In this document: positions 1 to 6,912 of the stretch, one piece after another
Layout of the letters: the number at the start of each line of letters is the position of its first letter
Position numbering within the stretch: the stretch's first letter is position 1
Assembly (NCBI GenBank): GCA_903839965.1
Contig: CAIMEK010000284.1
Location: 1 to 9,039 of the forward strand
Source: an uncultured Acetobacteraceae bacterium
Lineage (GTDB): Bacteria; Pseudomonadota; Alphaproteobacteria; Acetobacterales; Acetobacteraceae
DNA length: 9,039 bases
Direction of reading: 5' to 3'
The notes under the pieces: generated by a model
Seen by the model: only the letters and a program-made list of their open reading frames with translations
Told to the model about the DNA's origin: nothing
The model's database searches: none
Translations under genes and position numbers: made by a program

Positions 1-2
1 AC

Positions 3-830
3 GTCGAGCTGGTGGAGCGCTGGAGCGGGCAGGAGCGGGTGAAGGCCTCGCTGGCGCTTAGGCAGATCATCGTCTGCTCGCCCGGGCTGATCCAGGCCAT
101 GGCGGCGGCGGCGCGCGAACTGGGCGTAAAAATCCACACGCATCTCTGCGAGGGCACCTACGAGATCGACTACGCGCTGGAGCGGTTCGGCAAGCGGCCG
201 ACCGAGTGGCTGGACGAACTCGGCGTGCTGGGCAGCCACCTGCACTGCGCCCATTCGGTGCTGCTTTCGCCCGAGGAGGTCGACCTTTACGTGCGGCACG
301 GGCTGTCGGTTGCGCATTGCGCGCTGGGCAACTACGCGATCGGCCAGCCCAGGCTGATCGAGATGTGGCGCCGGGGCGTCGATATCGGCCTGGGCACCGA
401 CGGCGCCGCCGGGTTCGGCACGCTCGACATCTTCCAGGTGGCGCACGTGGCGCGGGTCGGCCAGCAGGCGGTCGCCGGCACGCCGAACCATATCCGCACC
501 CCGATCAGTTCGGAGGAGATTTTGCGCATCGCCACCCGCGGGGGGGCGCGGGCGCTCGGCATCGCGGCCGATATCGGCAGCCTGGAAGTGGGCAAGAAGG
601 CCGACCTGCTGCTGGTGGACTGCACGGAGATGGACCAGGTGCCGGTTTATGACCCGTTGTTCGTGGCTGCCACCGTGGTGGTCGGGCGCGACGTGCGCTC
701 GGTGATCATCGACGGCAAGCTGGTGATGAAGGAGCGCGAGATCCTCACCGTCGACATGGAGGCGCTGCGCGCCCGGCTGCAGCGGCAGGCGCCGGAGATC
801 ATGGCGCGGTTCGAGGCCCTGGTTGCCTGA
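3..830 (+). CDS. Amidohydrolase / ring deaminase, TrzA/AtzA-MtaD-like, 5'-truncated by window edge
   Basis: This is the C-terminal part (about 275 residues) of a metal-dependent amidohydrolase of the cytosolic class that includes chlorohydrolases, guanine deaminase and methylthioadenosine/SAH deaminases. The reading frame is open to the first base, and family members are usually 430-480 residues. The N-terminal HxH metal motif is therefore expected upstream, and the GTG at 12 is not credible as a start. Counting from the codon at 12, the visible motifs are HTHLCE (H44 metal ligand, E47 catalytic/substrate glutamate), HCAHS (H81), SVAHCALGN (H102) and GTDGAA (D130, the metal-binding aspartate). 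The GSLEVGKKADLLLVD segment near the C-terminus is the usual return to the beta-sandwich. The cysteine in HTHLCE and the CALGN loop differ from the common HTHLAE and HNPxSN forms, so the substrate may not be a classical one. The end overlaps the next ABC ATPase gene, suggesting that the transporter supplies its substrate. The exact reaction cannot be assigned. Confidence 0.88.
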   Translation, partial: VELVERWSGQERVKASLALRQIIVCSPGLIQAMAAAARELGVKIHTHLCEGTYEIDYALERFGKRPTEWLDELGVLGSHLHCAHSVLLSPEEVDLYVRHGLSVAHCALGNYAIGQPRLIEMWRRGVDIGLGTDGAAGFGTLDIFQVAHVARVGQQAVAGTPNHIRTPISSEEILRIATRGGARALGIAADIGSLEVGKKADLLLVDCTEMDQVPVYDPLFVAATVVVGRDVRSVIIDGKLVMKEREILTVDMEALRARLQRQAPEIMARFEALVA

Positions 831-1605
831 ACCGGACCTGTTCGGCGAGGCCATCGCGCTGCAGGGCGTGGCCAAGCGCTTCCCGCTCGCGCACGGCCAG
901 TCCGTGGCGGCGCTGGAGGGTTTTGATCTGGTCGTGGAGCACGGCGAGTTCGTGGCGCTGCTGGGGCCCAGCGGCTGCGGCAAGAGCACGGTGCTGCGGG
1001 TGATCGCCGGACTGGAGGCGCCGAGCGAGGGCAGCGTGCAAGTACACGGCGAACTGCCCGCGGCGCTGGTCGCCAGGCATCGGCTCGGCGTGGCGTTCCA
1101 GGACCATGCGCTGCTGCCCTGGCTGAGCGTGGCGGAGAACGTGGCGCTGCCGTTCCGCGTCGCCGGCCGGGCGGTGGACCGGGCACGGGTGGCCGAGCTG
1201 ATCGAGTTGGTCGGGCTGTCCGATTACAGCACGCTGCGGCCAAAACAGCTTTCCGGCGGCATGCGCCAGCGCGCCTCGATCGCCCGGGCGCTGGCGTTGC
1301 GCCCCGAGGTGCTGCTGCTCGACGAGCCGTTCGGCGCGCTCGACGCGGTGACGCGGCGGCAGATGAACATCGAGCTGCAGGCCATCTGGCAGCGCACCCG
1401 CACCACCACGGTGCTGGTGACGCATGCGGTGGACGAGGCGATCTTCCTGGCCGACCGGGTGTTTGTACTCAGCGGCCGGCCGGGCAGGGTGGTGCGGCTG
1501 GCGACCGTGCCGTTCGCCCGCCCCCGCGAGCCCGGCGTGATGCGCAGCGAGGCCTTCCACGCCCTGGCCGACGAGCTGACGCTGGCGCTGGAGGCACCGG
1601 CGTGA
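823..1605 (+). CDS. ABC transporter ATP-binding protein, TauB/SsuB/NrtD-like
   Basis: This 260-residue protein is the cytoplasmic ATPase of an importer of the nitrate/sulfonate/taurine/pyrimidine type. All nucleotide-binding motifs are intact: Walker A GPSGCGKST (48-56), Q-loop Q93 in AFQDHALLPW, signature LSGGMRQR (143-150), Walker B VLLLDEP (163-169), D-loop GALDA (171-175) and H-loop H201 in VTHAVDEA. The PFGALDA and VTHAVDEA wording is typical of this subfamily. The start is a TTG at 823, eight bases inside the preceding amidohydrolase gene. A GAGG at 813-816 lies six bases upstream and supports this start, as does the fit of the first residues to the family. The stop overlaps the GTG of the next permease by four bases. 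The substrate is unknown; it is likely a small organic compound used by the upstream hydrolase (inference). Confidence 0.93.
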   Translation: MPEPDLFGEAIALQGVAKRFPLAHGQSVAALEGFDLVVEHGEFVALLGPSGCGKSTVLRVIAGLEAPSEGSVQVHGELPAALVARHRLGVAFQDHALLPWLSVAENVALPFRVAGRAVDRARVAELIELVGLSDYSTLRPKQLSGGMRQRASIARALALRPEVLLLDEPFGALDAVTRRQMNIELQAIWQRTRTTTVLVTHAVDEAIFLADRVFVLSGRPGRVVRLATVPFARPREPGVMRSEAFHALADELTLALEAPA

Positions 1606-2351
1606 GCCGCCGGCTCGCCGACCTGGCGCTGGGGGCGCTCGGCATCGTGCTCAGCCTGGGGGCCTGGCAGGTGATCGGGGCGTGGCAACTGGCCGGGCTG
1701 ACCTGGCCGCCGCTGACCGACGTGCTGGCCTTCCTGGTGGACCCGTCGCATCGCTCGCTGCTCGGGCGGGCGCTGGCGGCGACGCTGGCCTCGGTTGCCT
1801 GGGGCTATGGCGTGGGCATGGCGGCCGGGCTCGGGCTGGCGGCGCTGGCGCAACTGCTGCCCTCGACGCGACCGGGGGCGGACCGGCTGGCGGCGTTCGT
1901 GCACGCCATTCCGGCGATTGCGCTGGCGCCGTTGTTCATCGTGCTGCTGAGCCGCGAGGCGACGCCGGCGGCGGTGGCGGCGCTGGGCGTGTTCTTCGTC
2001 ACCTATGTCGCCACCACGGCGGCCTTCGAAGACGTGACGGCGGGGCATCGCGACCTGCTGGCGGCGCTGGGGGCGGGGCGGTGGCGGCGGTTCTCGCTGC
2101 TGGCGGTGCCGGCCGCGGTGCCGGCGGTGGTGACCGGGGCGAAGCTGGCGGTGCCGGCGGCGCTGATCGGCTCGATCCTGGGCGAATGGTTCGGCGCCCC
2201 GCGCGGATTGGGCGTGCTGATGGTCGCCGCCATGCAGAATTTCCAGATTTCTCTTCTTTGGGCGGTGGTGCTGCTGGCCTCGGCGCTGTCGCTGCTGCTG
2301 TTCCGGGCCGGGGCGGTGCTGGAGCGCGCGGCCTACGGGCGGTTCCGGTGA
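1602..2351 (+). CDS. ABC transporter permease 1, TauC/SsuC-like
   Basis: This is a 249-residue inner-membrane permease of the binding-protein-dependent transport family. It is very hydrophobic, with about six membrane segments: near residues 8-30, 58-85, 98-117, 122-142, 178-196 and 215-236. The cytoplasmic EAA loop, which docks on the ATPase, is seen around residues 151-168 (DLLAALGAGRWRRFSLLAVP). It starts with GTG, preceded by TGGAGG (1589-1594) at a seven-base spacing, and the GTGA overlaps the ATPase stop, so translation is probably coupled. The family match is secure from the EAA loop and from a following stretch containing GEWFGAPRGLGVLM. It should form a heterodimeric channel with the next gene's product. 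The transported substrate cannot be read from the permease. Confidence 0.9.
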   Translation: MSRRLADLALGALGIVLSLGAWQVIGAWQLAGLTWPPLTDVLAFLVDPSHRSLLGRALAATLASVAWGYGVGMAAGLGLAALAQLLPSTRPGADRLAAFVHAIPAIALAPLFIVLLSREATPAAVAALGVFFVTYVATTAAFEDVTAGHRDLLAALGAGRWRRFSLLAVPAAVPAVVTGAKLAVPAALIGSILGEWFGAPRGLGVLMVAAMQNFQISLLWAVVLLASALSLLLFRAGAVLERAAYGRFR

Positions 2352-3085
2352 TGCGCTACGTGACGCCGTTCTGGGGCATCGCGCTGCTGCTGGCGGCGTG
2401 GCAGGCCTGGGTGAGCATCAACGGGCTGAATTCCATCGTCATGCCCTCGCCGGGGGCGGTGGTGGCGGCGGTGTTCGCCGATCCGGCGCCCCTGCTGGCG
2501 GGCGGCCTGCGGACGCTGGGGCTGGCGGTGGCGGGGCTGGCGGTGGGGCTGGCGGTGGGCACCGGCTTCGCGGTGCTGTGCTGGGTGTCGCGGCTGCTCG
2601 ACGGCATGCTGACGCCGCTCTCGGTGGTGTTCGCCTCGGTGCCGGTGGTGGCGCTGATCCCGGTGATCGCGCGGCTGCTCGGCTACGACATCCGCACCGA
2701 GATCGCCATCGTGGCGATCATCTGTTTCCTGCCCGGTTTCGTGTTCACCGGCGCCGGGTTGCGGGCGCCCCCGCCGGGCAGCGCCGACCTGCTGCGGGTG
2801 CTGGGGGCGGGGCGCTGGACCACGCTGTGGCGGCTGGCGTTGCCGGCGGCGGTGCCGTCCTGGATGGTGGCGTTCCGGCTGGCGGCGCCGCAGTCGGTGC
2901 TGGCGGCGATGGTGGCGGAGTTCCTGATGGGCACCGAGGGGCTGGGCAGCCTGTTCCGCACCGCGCGCGACCAGTTCGACATGGACCGCGCGCTGGCGCT
3001 GAGCGCGGTGGCGACGGTGGCCTCGATCACGGTGTTCCTCGCGGCACTTGCCGCCGAGCGGCGGGCGCGGGAGCGGATGACGTAG
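2351..3085 (+). CDS. ABC transporter permease 2, TauC/SsuC-like
   Basis: This is a second, diverged 244-residue permease of the same family, expected to pair with the preceding one in the inner membrane. The ATG shares one base with the upstream stop (TGATG), a coupled arrangement. The open frame extends further upstream, to 1682, but that part lies out of frame over permease 1 and lacks family character. Membrane segments are visible near residues 7-22, 53-78, 88-109, 115-134, 178-194 and 213-233. The EAA loop lies around 145-165 (ADLLRVLGAGRWTTLWRLAL), followed by AEFLMGTEGLGSL. Two distinct permeases with one ATPase and no visible binding protein suggest that the binding-protein gene lies upstream or elsewhere. 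This looks like the last gene of the plus-strand operon, since an opposing gene ends 11 bases downstream. Confidence 0.88.
   Translation: MRYVTPFWGIALLLAAWQAWVSINGLNSIVMPSPGAVVAAVFADPAPLLAGGLRTLGLAVAGLAVGLAVGTGFAVLCWVSRLLDGMLTPLSVVFASVPVVALIPVIARLLGYDIRTEIAIVAIICFLPGFVFTGAGLRAPPPGSADLLRVLGAGRWTTLWRLALPAAVPSWMVAFRLAAPQSVLAAMVAEFLMGTEGLGSLFRTARDQFDMDRALALSAVATVASITVFLAALAAERRARERMT
2519..2557 (+). repeat. Three copies of GGGCTGGCGGTG inside permease 2
   Basis: The 12-base unit GGGCTGGCGGTG occurs at 2519-2530, 2534-2545 and 2546-2557. It encodes a low-complexity GLAV-type membrane helix. It most likely reflects biased codon use and small replication slippage in GC-rich DNA, not a functional element. 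Confidence 0.6.
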
Positions 3086-3096
3086 CGGGCGCTCGC

Positions 3097-3387
3097 TTAC
3101 CGGAAATGTCGTTGCGGCAGGGGCGGCACGGGGATGCGCCCCATCCTGGCGTTCCAATAGGCCCAGGAGCGCGGCCGGATGATGCCGGGCGGGGCCGCGG
3201 CGAGGGCTTCGCGAATGTCGGCCTCGGAGAGGGTGCGGCGCAGCACCTGCATGTCCTCGTGGGTACCGCCCTCCAGCGCATAGGCGACGAAACGCACCGG
3301 ATCGGCCAGGGCGTCGGCCGGCTCCTCGAACCAGACCAGCCGGCGCGCCAGTTGCTCGGTTTCGGGCGTGAGGGGAATCGGCGTCAT
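3097..3387 (-). CDS. Small protein partnered with the nucleotidyltransferase (unknown function, candidate antitoxin/partner)
   Basis: This 96-residue soluble protein begins at the ATG at 3387, which overlaps the stop of the nucleotidyltransferase gene in an ATGA (four bases), so the two are almost certainly co-translated. It has no membrane segment or signal peptide. It starts with an acidic, helical half (LARRLVWFEEPADALADP, then VRFVAYALEGGTHEDM and VLRRTLSEADIREAL). It ends in a proline/aromatic segment with APPGIIRPRSWAYWNARMGR. I recall this layout, with RLVWFxPP, THEDM and APPGI...RSWAYWN, from uncharacterised proteobacterial proteins next to AbiEii-type genes; that is memory, not a search. 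It is not the usual AbiEi winged-helix antitoxin, which is about 190-300 residues. A role as antitoxin or partner is inference from coupling only. Its stop lies 11 bases from the stop of the opposing ABC permease. Confidence 0.8.
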   Translation of the reverse strand: MTPIPLTPETEQLARRLVWFEEPADALADPVRFVAYALEGGTHEDMQVLRRTLSEADIREALAAAPPGIIRPRSWAYWNARMGRIPVPPLPQRHFR

Positions 3388-4043
3388 CGCCCGGGGACCG
3401 CGACGGTCGGCAAACGATCGAGGTCGACGGCGCCGGCCGCCCGCATCAGCCTGTCGCGCACGTCGTTGGGCAGGCGCCGCAGCGAGCCGTCCTCGAAATA
3501 GGACAGCGCCTTCAGGGTGGCGAGCGGATTGAACTGGCCGCCGTAGATCGCCCGCGCCGCGGCCAGCGCGGTCGGCAGGTCGATGCGGCCGTCGGTCAGC
3601 ATCGCGTCGATGTCGAGATAATCCTTCGCCTCGGCACGCATCTGCACCACCGCGGCCTTCATGCCCGCGAGGTCGAGCAGGGTAGCGACCCGCAGCCCGG
3701 TGTCGGGCGCAACCAGGGGTGGCGCGAGGCGCGGGACGGCGGGCAGGCCGAAGAACGACAGCCGCACCACCCCGCCACGATCGAGCTGGCAACTGAACGT
3801 ATCCGGCTCGCGCTGGGTGACGGTGGCGCCGGCGAGGAAGGGAATGGCGGGAGCCAGGTGGACGGGGTCGAGCGGGCGGTTGGAGAAGAAATCGAAGTCC
3901 GCGGATTGCCGGTGGCCGAGCTGCAGGGCGATCGCCGTGCCGCCATAGAGCACGAACTCCGGGGGAACGGCGGCAAGCTCGTCCCACAACCGCCGCTGCG
4001 GCGGCGGCAGGATATCGAGGCGCGGCGTGAAGGCCTGAACCAT
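3384..4043 (-). CDS. AbiEii/AbiGii-type nucleotidyltransferase (toxin-like)
   Basis: This 219-residue protein belongs to the nucleotidyltransferase family of the AbiEii toxins (DNA polymerase beta fold). Numbering from the ATG at 4043, the catalytic strand-turn is YGGTAIALQLGHRQSADFDFF (33-53), with GG(34-35)T, S47 and the acidic pair D49/D51. A second motif, DLAGMKAAVVQMRAEAKDYLD (124-144), carries the conserved K129, R136 and K140-D141. These match the AbiEii motifs GG(T/S)...S.D.D and K...R...KD. In that family the toxin transfers nucleotides to RNA acceptors such as tRNA, blocking growth; whether this member is toxic is unknown. A TTG at 4073 would add ten residues, but the ATG at 4043 is preferred because MVQAFTPRLD fits the family N-terminus and a TATAAT lies just upstream of it. 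The gene is coupled to the 96-residue protein. It lies 36 bases after the stop of the co-oriented peptide-type permease. Confidence 0.88.
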   Translation of the reverse strand: MVQAFTPRLDILPPPQRRLWDELAAVPPEFVLYGGTAIALQLGHRQSADFDFFSNRPLDPVHLAPAIPFLAGATVTQREPDTFSCQLDRGGVVRLSFFGLPAVPRLAPPLVAPDTGLRVATLLDLAGMKAAVVQMRAEAKDYLDIDAMLTDGRIDLPTALAAARAIYGGQFNPLATLKALSYFEDGSLRRLPNDVRDRLMRAAGAVDLDRLPTVAVPGR

Positions 4044-4049
4044 CGCGGC

Positions 4050-4055
4050 ATTATA
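4050..4055 (-). promoter_or_regulatory. Consensus -10 box TATAAT for the nucleotidyltransferase gene
   Basis: On the minus strand a perfect TATAAT occupies 4055-4050, in the 36-base gap between the permease stop (4080) and the ATG at 4043. Only six bases (GCCGCG) separate it from the ATG, so transcription would begin at or within a base or two of the ATG. No good -35 hexamer is present at 16-18 bases; TTGTTT lies only 12 bases upstream. The match stands out in GC-rich DNA, but function is inferred. Confidence 0.5.
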
Positions 4056-4079
4056 CGCCAGTGTCGGAAACAATCATGG

Positions 4080-4939
4080 TCACAGCCGCCCGCGCTGGCG
4101 CGGGTCGAGCACCTGGCTGAGCCGGTCGCCGACCAGGTTCACCGCCAGCACGGCGAGGAACAGCGCGCCGCCGGGGAAGAACATCGTCCACGGGGCGTAA
4201 CGGATGTACTCGCGCCCGGCGTTCAGCATCGCCCCCCATTCCGGCGCCGGCGGCTGCGCGCCCAGGCCGAGGAAGGACAGCGTGGCGGTGAACAGCACCG
4301 CATTGCCGAGATCGAGCGAGGCCAGCACGATCAGCGTCGGCGCCAGATTGGGCAGCAGATGGCGCAGCACCACCCGCCAACGGCCGGCACCGATGGCGTG
4401 CGCCCCCTCGACGAACTCGCGCGCCGCCAGCGACAGCGCCGCCCCGCGGATCACCCGGGCGAAGCGCGGAATGCCGGCGATGCCGACCGCCAGTGCGGCG
4501 TTCCACAGCCCCACCCCCAGCACCGCCACCACCAGGATGGCCAGGATGATCGGCGGGAAGCCCAGCATGACGTCGATGGCGCGGCTGCCAAGCGCGTCGG
4601 TGCGCCCGCCGGCATAGCCGATGACGGTGCCGAACAGGCCGCCGATGATCAGGCTGATCGCCACCGTGGCGATGCCGACCGACAGCGTGTAGCGGCCGCC
4701 GTAGAGCACGCGGGAAAAGATGTCGCGGCCATACAGGTCGCAGCCGAACAGGTTCTGCCCGGAAGGATGCGCCAGCCGGGCGCATACGCGCGTCTCGTTC
4801 CAGTCGAACGGCGCCAGCGCCGGGGCCAGGATGGCGCCCGCCACCATGACCACCAGCACCACCATGCCCACCACGGCGCCGGGGCTGGCGAACATGCGGG
4901 CGAACCGCGACGCCTCGCGCGGGAAGACCAGCGTGGCGC

Positions 4940-4943
<4 letters not shown>
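4080..4943 (-). CDS. Peptide-type ABC transporter permease, DppC/OppC-like
   Basis: This 287-residue inner-membrane permease is one half of the channel of a dipeptide/oligopeptide/nickel-type importer. The first membrane segment is at about 22-45. It is followed by the OppC N-terminal signature: NLFGCDLYGRDIFSRVLYGGR at about 64-84. Further segments lie near 86-111, 130-155, 203-225 and 255-276. The EAA ATPase-docking loop is seen at 175-200 (REFVEGAHAIGAGRWRVVLR), followed by HLLPN. FLGLGAQPPAPEWG near residues 230-245 is the usual family motif. The ATG at 4943 overlaps the stop of the upstream DppB-like gene by four bases (ATGA). An open frame running further upstream, to 5996, is only a shadow of the DppB-like gene. 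No ATPase genes follow; instead the nucleotidyltransferase gene comes next. Confidence 0.92.
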
Positions 4944-5863
<920 letters not shown>

Positions 5864-6018
5864 GGTCACCCTCGCGATCACGGCCGCCCGATGCTAACGG
5901 TCGCACCGCGCCGCGCAAGGCGATCGGGACGATTGATCGGCGGCTTTCGTGCCGCCAGACCAACTCCCTGCTGCCGATCGCGGAGCGGCGGCGCACGGCC
6001 TCGCACCGGGAGGACAGG
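5864..6018. promoter_or_regulatory. Divergent intergenic region between the DppB-like and methyltransferase genes
   Basis: These 155 bases must hold the start signals for both directions. On the minus strand a weak promoter is possible: TTGCGC (5918-5913), a 16-base spacer and TAGCAT (5896-5891). This would start transcription about 20 bases before the GTG at 5863. On the plus strand TTGATC at 5933-5938 is a weak -35-like hexamer with no convincing -10. CGATCGG at 5921-5927 recurs inverted as CCGATCG at 5974-5980. None of these is strong; the promoter calls are tentative. Confidence 0.35.
5939..5956. other. Hairpin / inverted repeat in the divergent region
   Basis: GGCGGC at 5939-5944 pairs perfectly with GCCGCC at 5951-5956 around a six-base loop, TTTCGT. 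There is no T-run after it, so it is not a standard terminator. It could be an operator or an mRNA leader structure, but short GC stems arise easily in such DNA. Confidence 0.3.
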
Positions 6019-6840
6019 ATGGGCCGCGGCTATGTGCACGGCTACGACGGCCCGGAGAACGTTCGCCTGCAGGACCAGGCGCGGACGTTGGAGGCGTTGC
6101 TGCACGCGGATACGAGCTACCCGCCCGGCAGCAGCGTGCTGGAGGCCGGCTGCGGCGTGGGCGCGCAGACCGTGGCGCTGGCCGCCAACAGCCCCGGCGC
6201 GCGGATTACCGCCGTGGACATCTCCTTCGCCTCGCTCGGCCAGGCCCGCTCGCGCGCCGCCGCGGCCGGGCTGGCGAACGTGGGTTTCCAGCAGGCCGAT
6301 ATCCTCGCCCTGCCGTTCGCGGACGGCAGCTTCGACCACGCCTTCGTCTGCTTCGTGCTGGAGCACCTGCCGCATCCCAAGGCGGCGCTCGCGGAGATCA
6401 GGCGCGTGCTCAGGCCGGGCGGGAGCATTATCGCCATCGAGGGCGACCATGGCTCGGCCTGTTTTTACCCGGACAGCGCGGCGGCCCGCGCCGCCATCGG
6501 CTGCCTGGTGGACCTGCAGCGCCGGGCGGGCGGCGACGCGCTGATCGGGCGGCGGCTGTATCCGTTGCTGGCGGAGGCGGGCTTCGAGGACGTCCTCGTG
6601 TCGCCGCGCATGGTCTACGTGGACGCGAGCAAGCCCGAACTGGTGGACGGGTTCATCCGCAAGACCTTCACGGCGATGGTGGCCGGCGTCCGCGCGCCGG
6701 CGATCGCGGCCGGCATCGCCACGCCGGAGCGCTTCGATGCGGGCGTCGCGGCCCTGTACCGGACCGCAGCGCCCGGTGGCACGTTCTGCTATACTTTTTT
6801 CAAGGCGACCGGCTGCAAGGCGACCGGGCGCGACGCCTGA
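6019..6840 (+). CDS. Class I SAM-dependent methyltransferase
   Basis: This 273-residue soluble methyltransferase has the Methyltransf_11/25-type Rossmann fold. Motif I, VLEAGCGVGAQT, lies at 40-51 and binds SAM. VDIS at 66-69 carries the ribose-binding acidic residue. ADILALPF at 93-100 contacts adenine. The motif IV region is FDHAFVCFVLEHLPHP (105-120), followed by LRPGG. The C-terminal half (about 130-273) resembles a group of stand-alone methyltransferases with EGDHGSACFYPD and KTFTAMVAGV segments; I recall that group but know no substrate for it. A strong GGGAGG at 6008-6013 lies five bases before the ATG and fixes the start. The gene leads a plus-strand pair with the solute-binding protein 72 bases downstream and is divergent from the peptide-type permeases. 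The last residues show an odd duplication, KATGCKATG. It may modify a small molecule handled by the transporter, but that is only context. Confidence 0.9.
   Translation: MGRGYVHGYDGPENVRLQDQARTLEALLHADTSYPPGSSVLEAGCGVGAQTVALAANSPGARITAVDISFASLGQARSRAAAAGLANVGFQQADILALPFADGSFDHAFVCFVLEHLPHPKAALAEIRRVLRPGGSIIAIEGDHGSACFYPDSAAARAAIGCLVDLQRRAGGDALIGRRLYPLLAEAGFEDVLVSPRMVYVDASKPELVDGFIRKTFTAMVAGVRAPAIAAGIATPERFDAGVAALYRTAAPGGTFCYTFFKATGCKATGRDA
6801..6827 (+). repeat. 12-base tandem duplication at the methyltransferase 3' end
   Basis: CAAGGCGACCGG occurs at 6801-6812 and again at 6816-6827, a 15-base period that keeps the frame and encodes KATG twice. It looks like a recent slippage duplication in a tolerant C-terminal tail. 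Confidence 0.7.
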
Positions 6841-6912
6841 CCCGCAAGGTCCCCCTTCCAGCCGACCCGCAGGTCTTCCATACTCGGCCCGCCAATTCCG
6901 GGGGTCATCACC

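Noticed and set aside
1682..2350. Upstream extension of permease 2 (467 residues in all)
   Set aside because: It is a shadow over permease 1, and the ATG at 2351 gives a normal family length.
4051..4785. A 244-codon minus-strand open frame ending just before the nucleotidyltransferase
   Set aside because: It is an alternative frame of the DppC-like gene with R/A/G-rich translation and no membrane pattern.
6795..6800. T6 run as a terminator or slippery frameshift site
   Set aside because: It encodes YTFFK in frame, no stem precedes it, and the frame continues normally to the stop at 6840.
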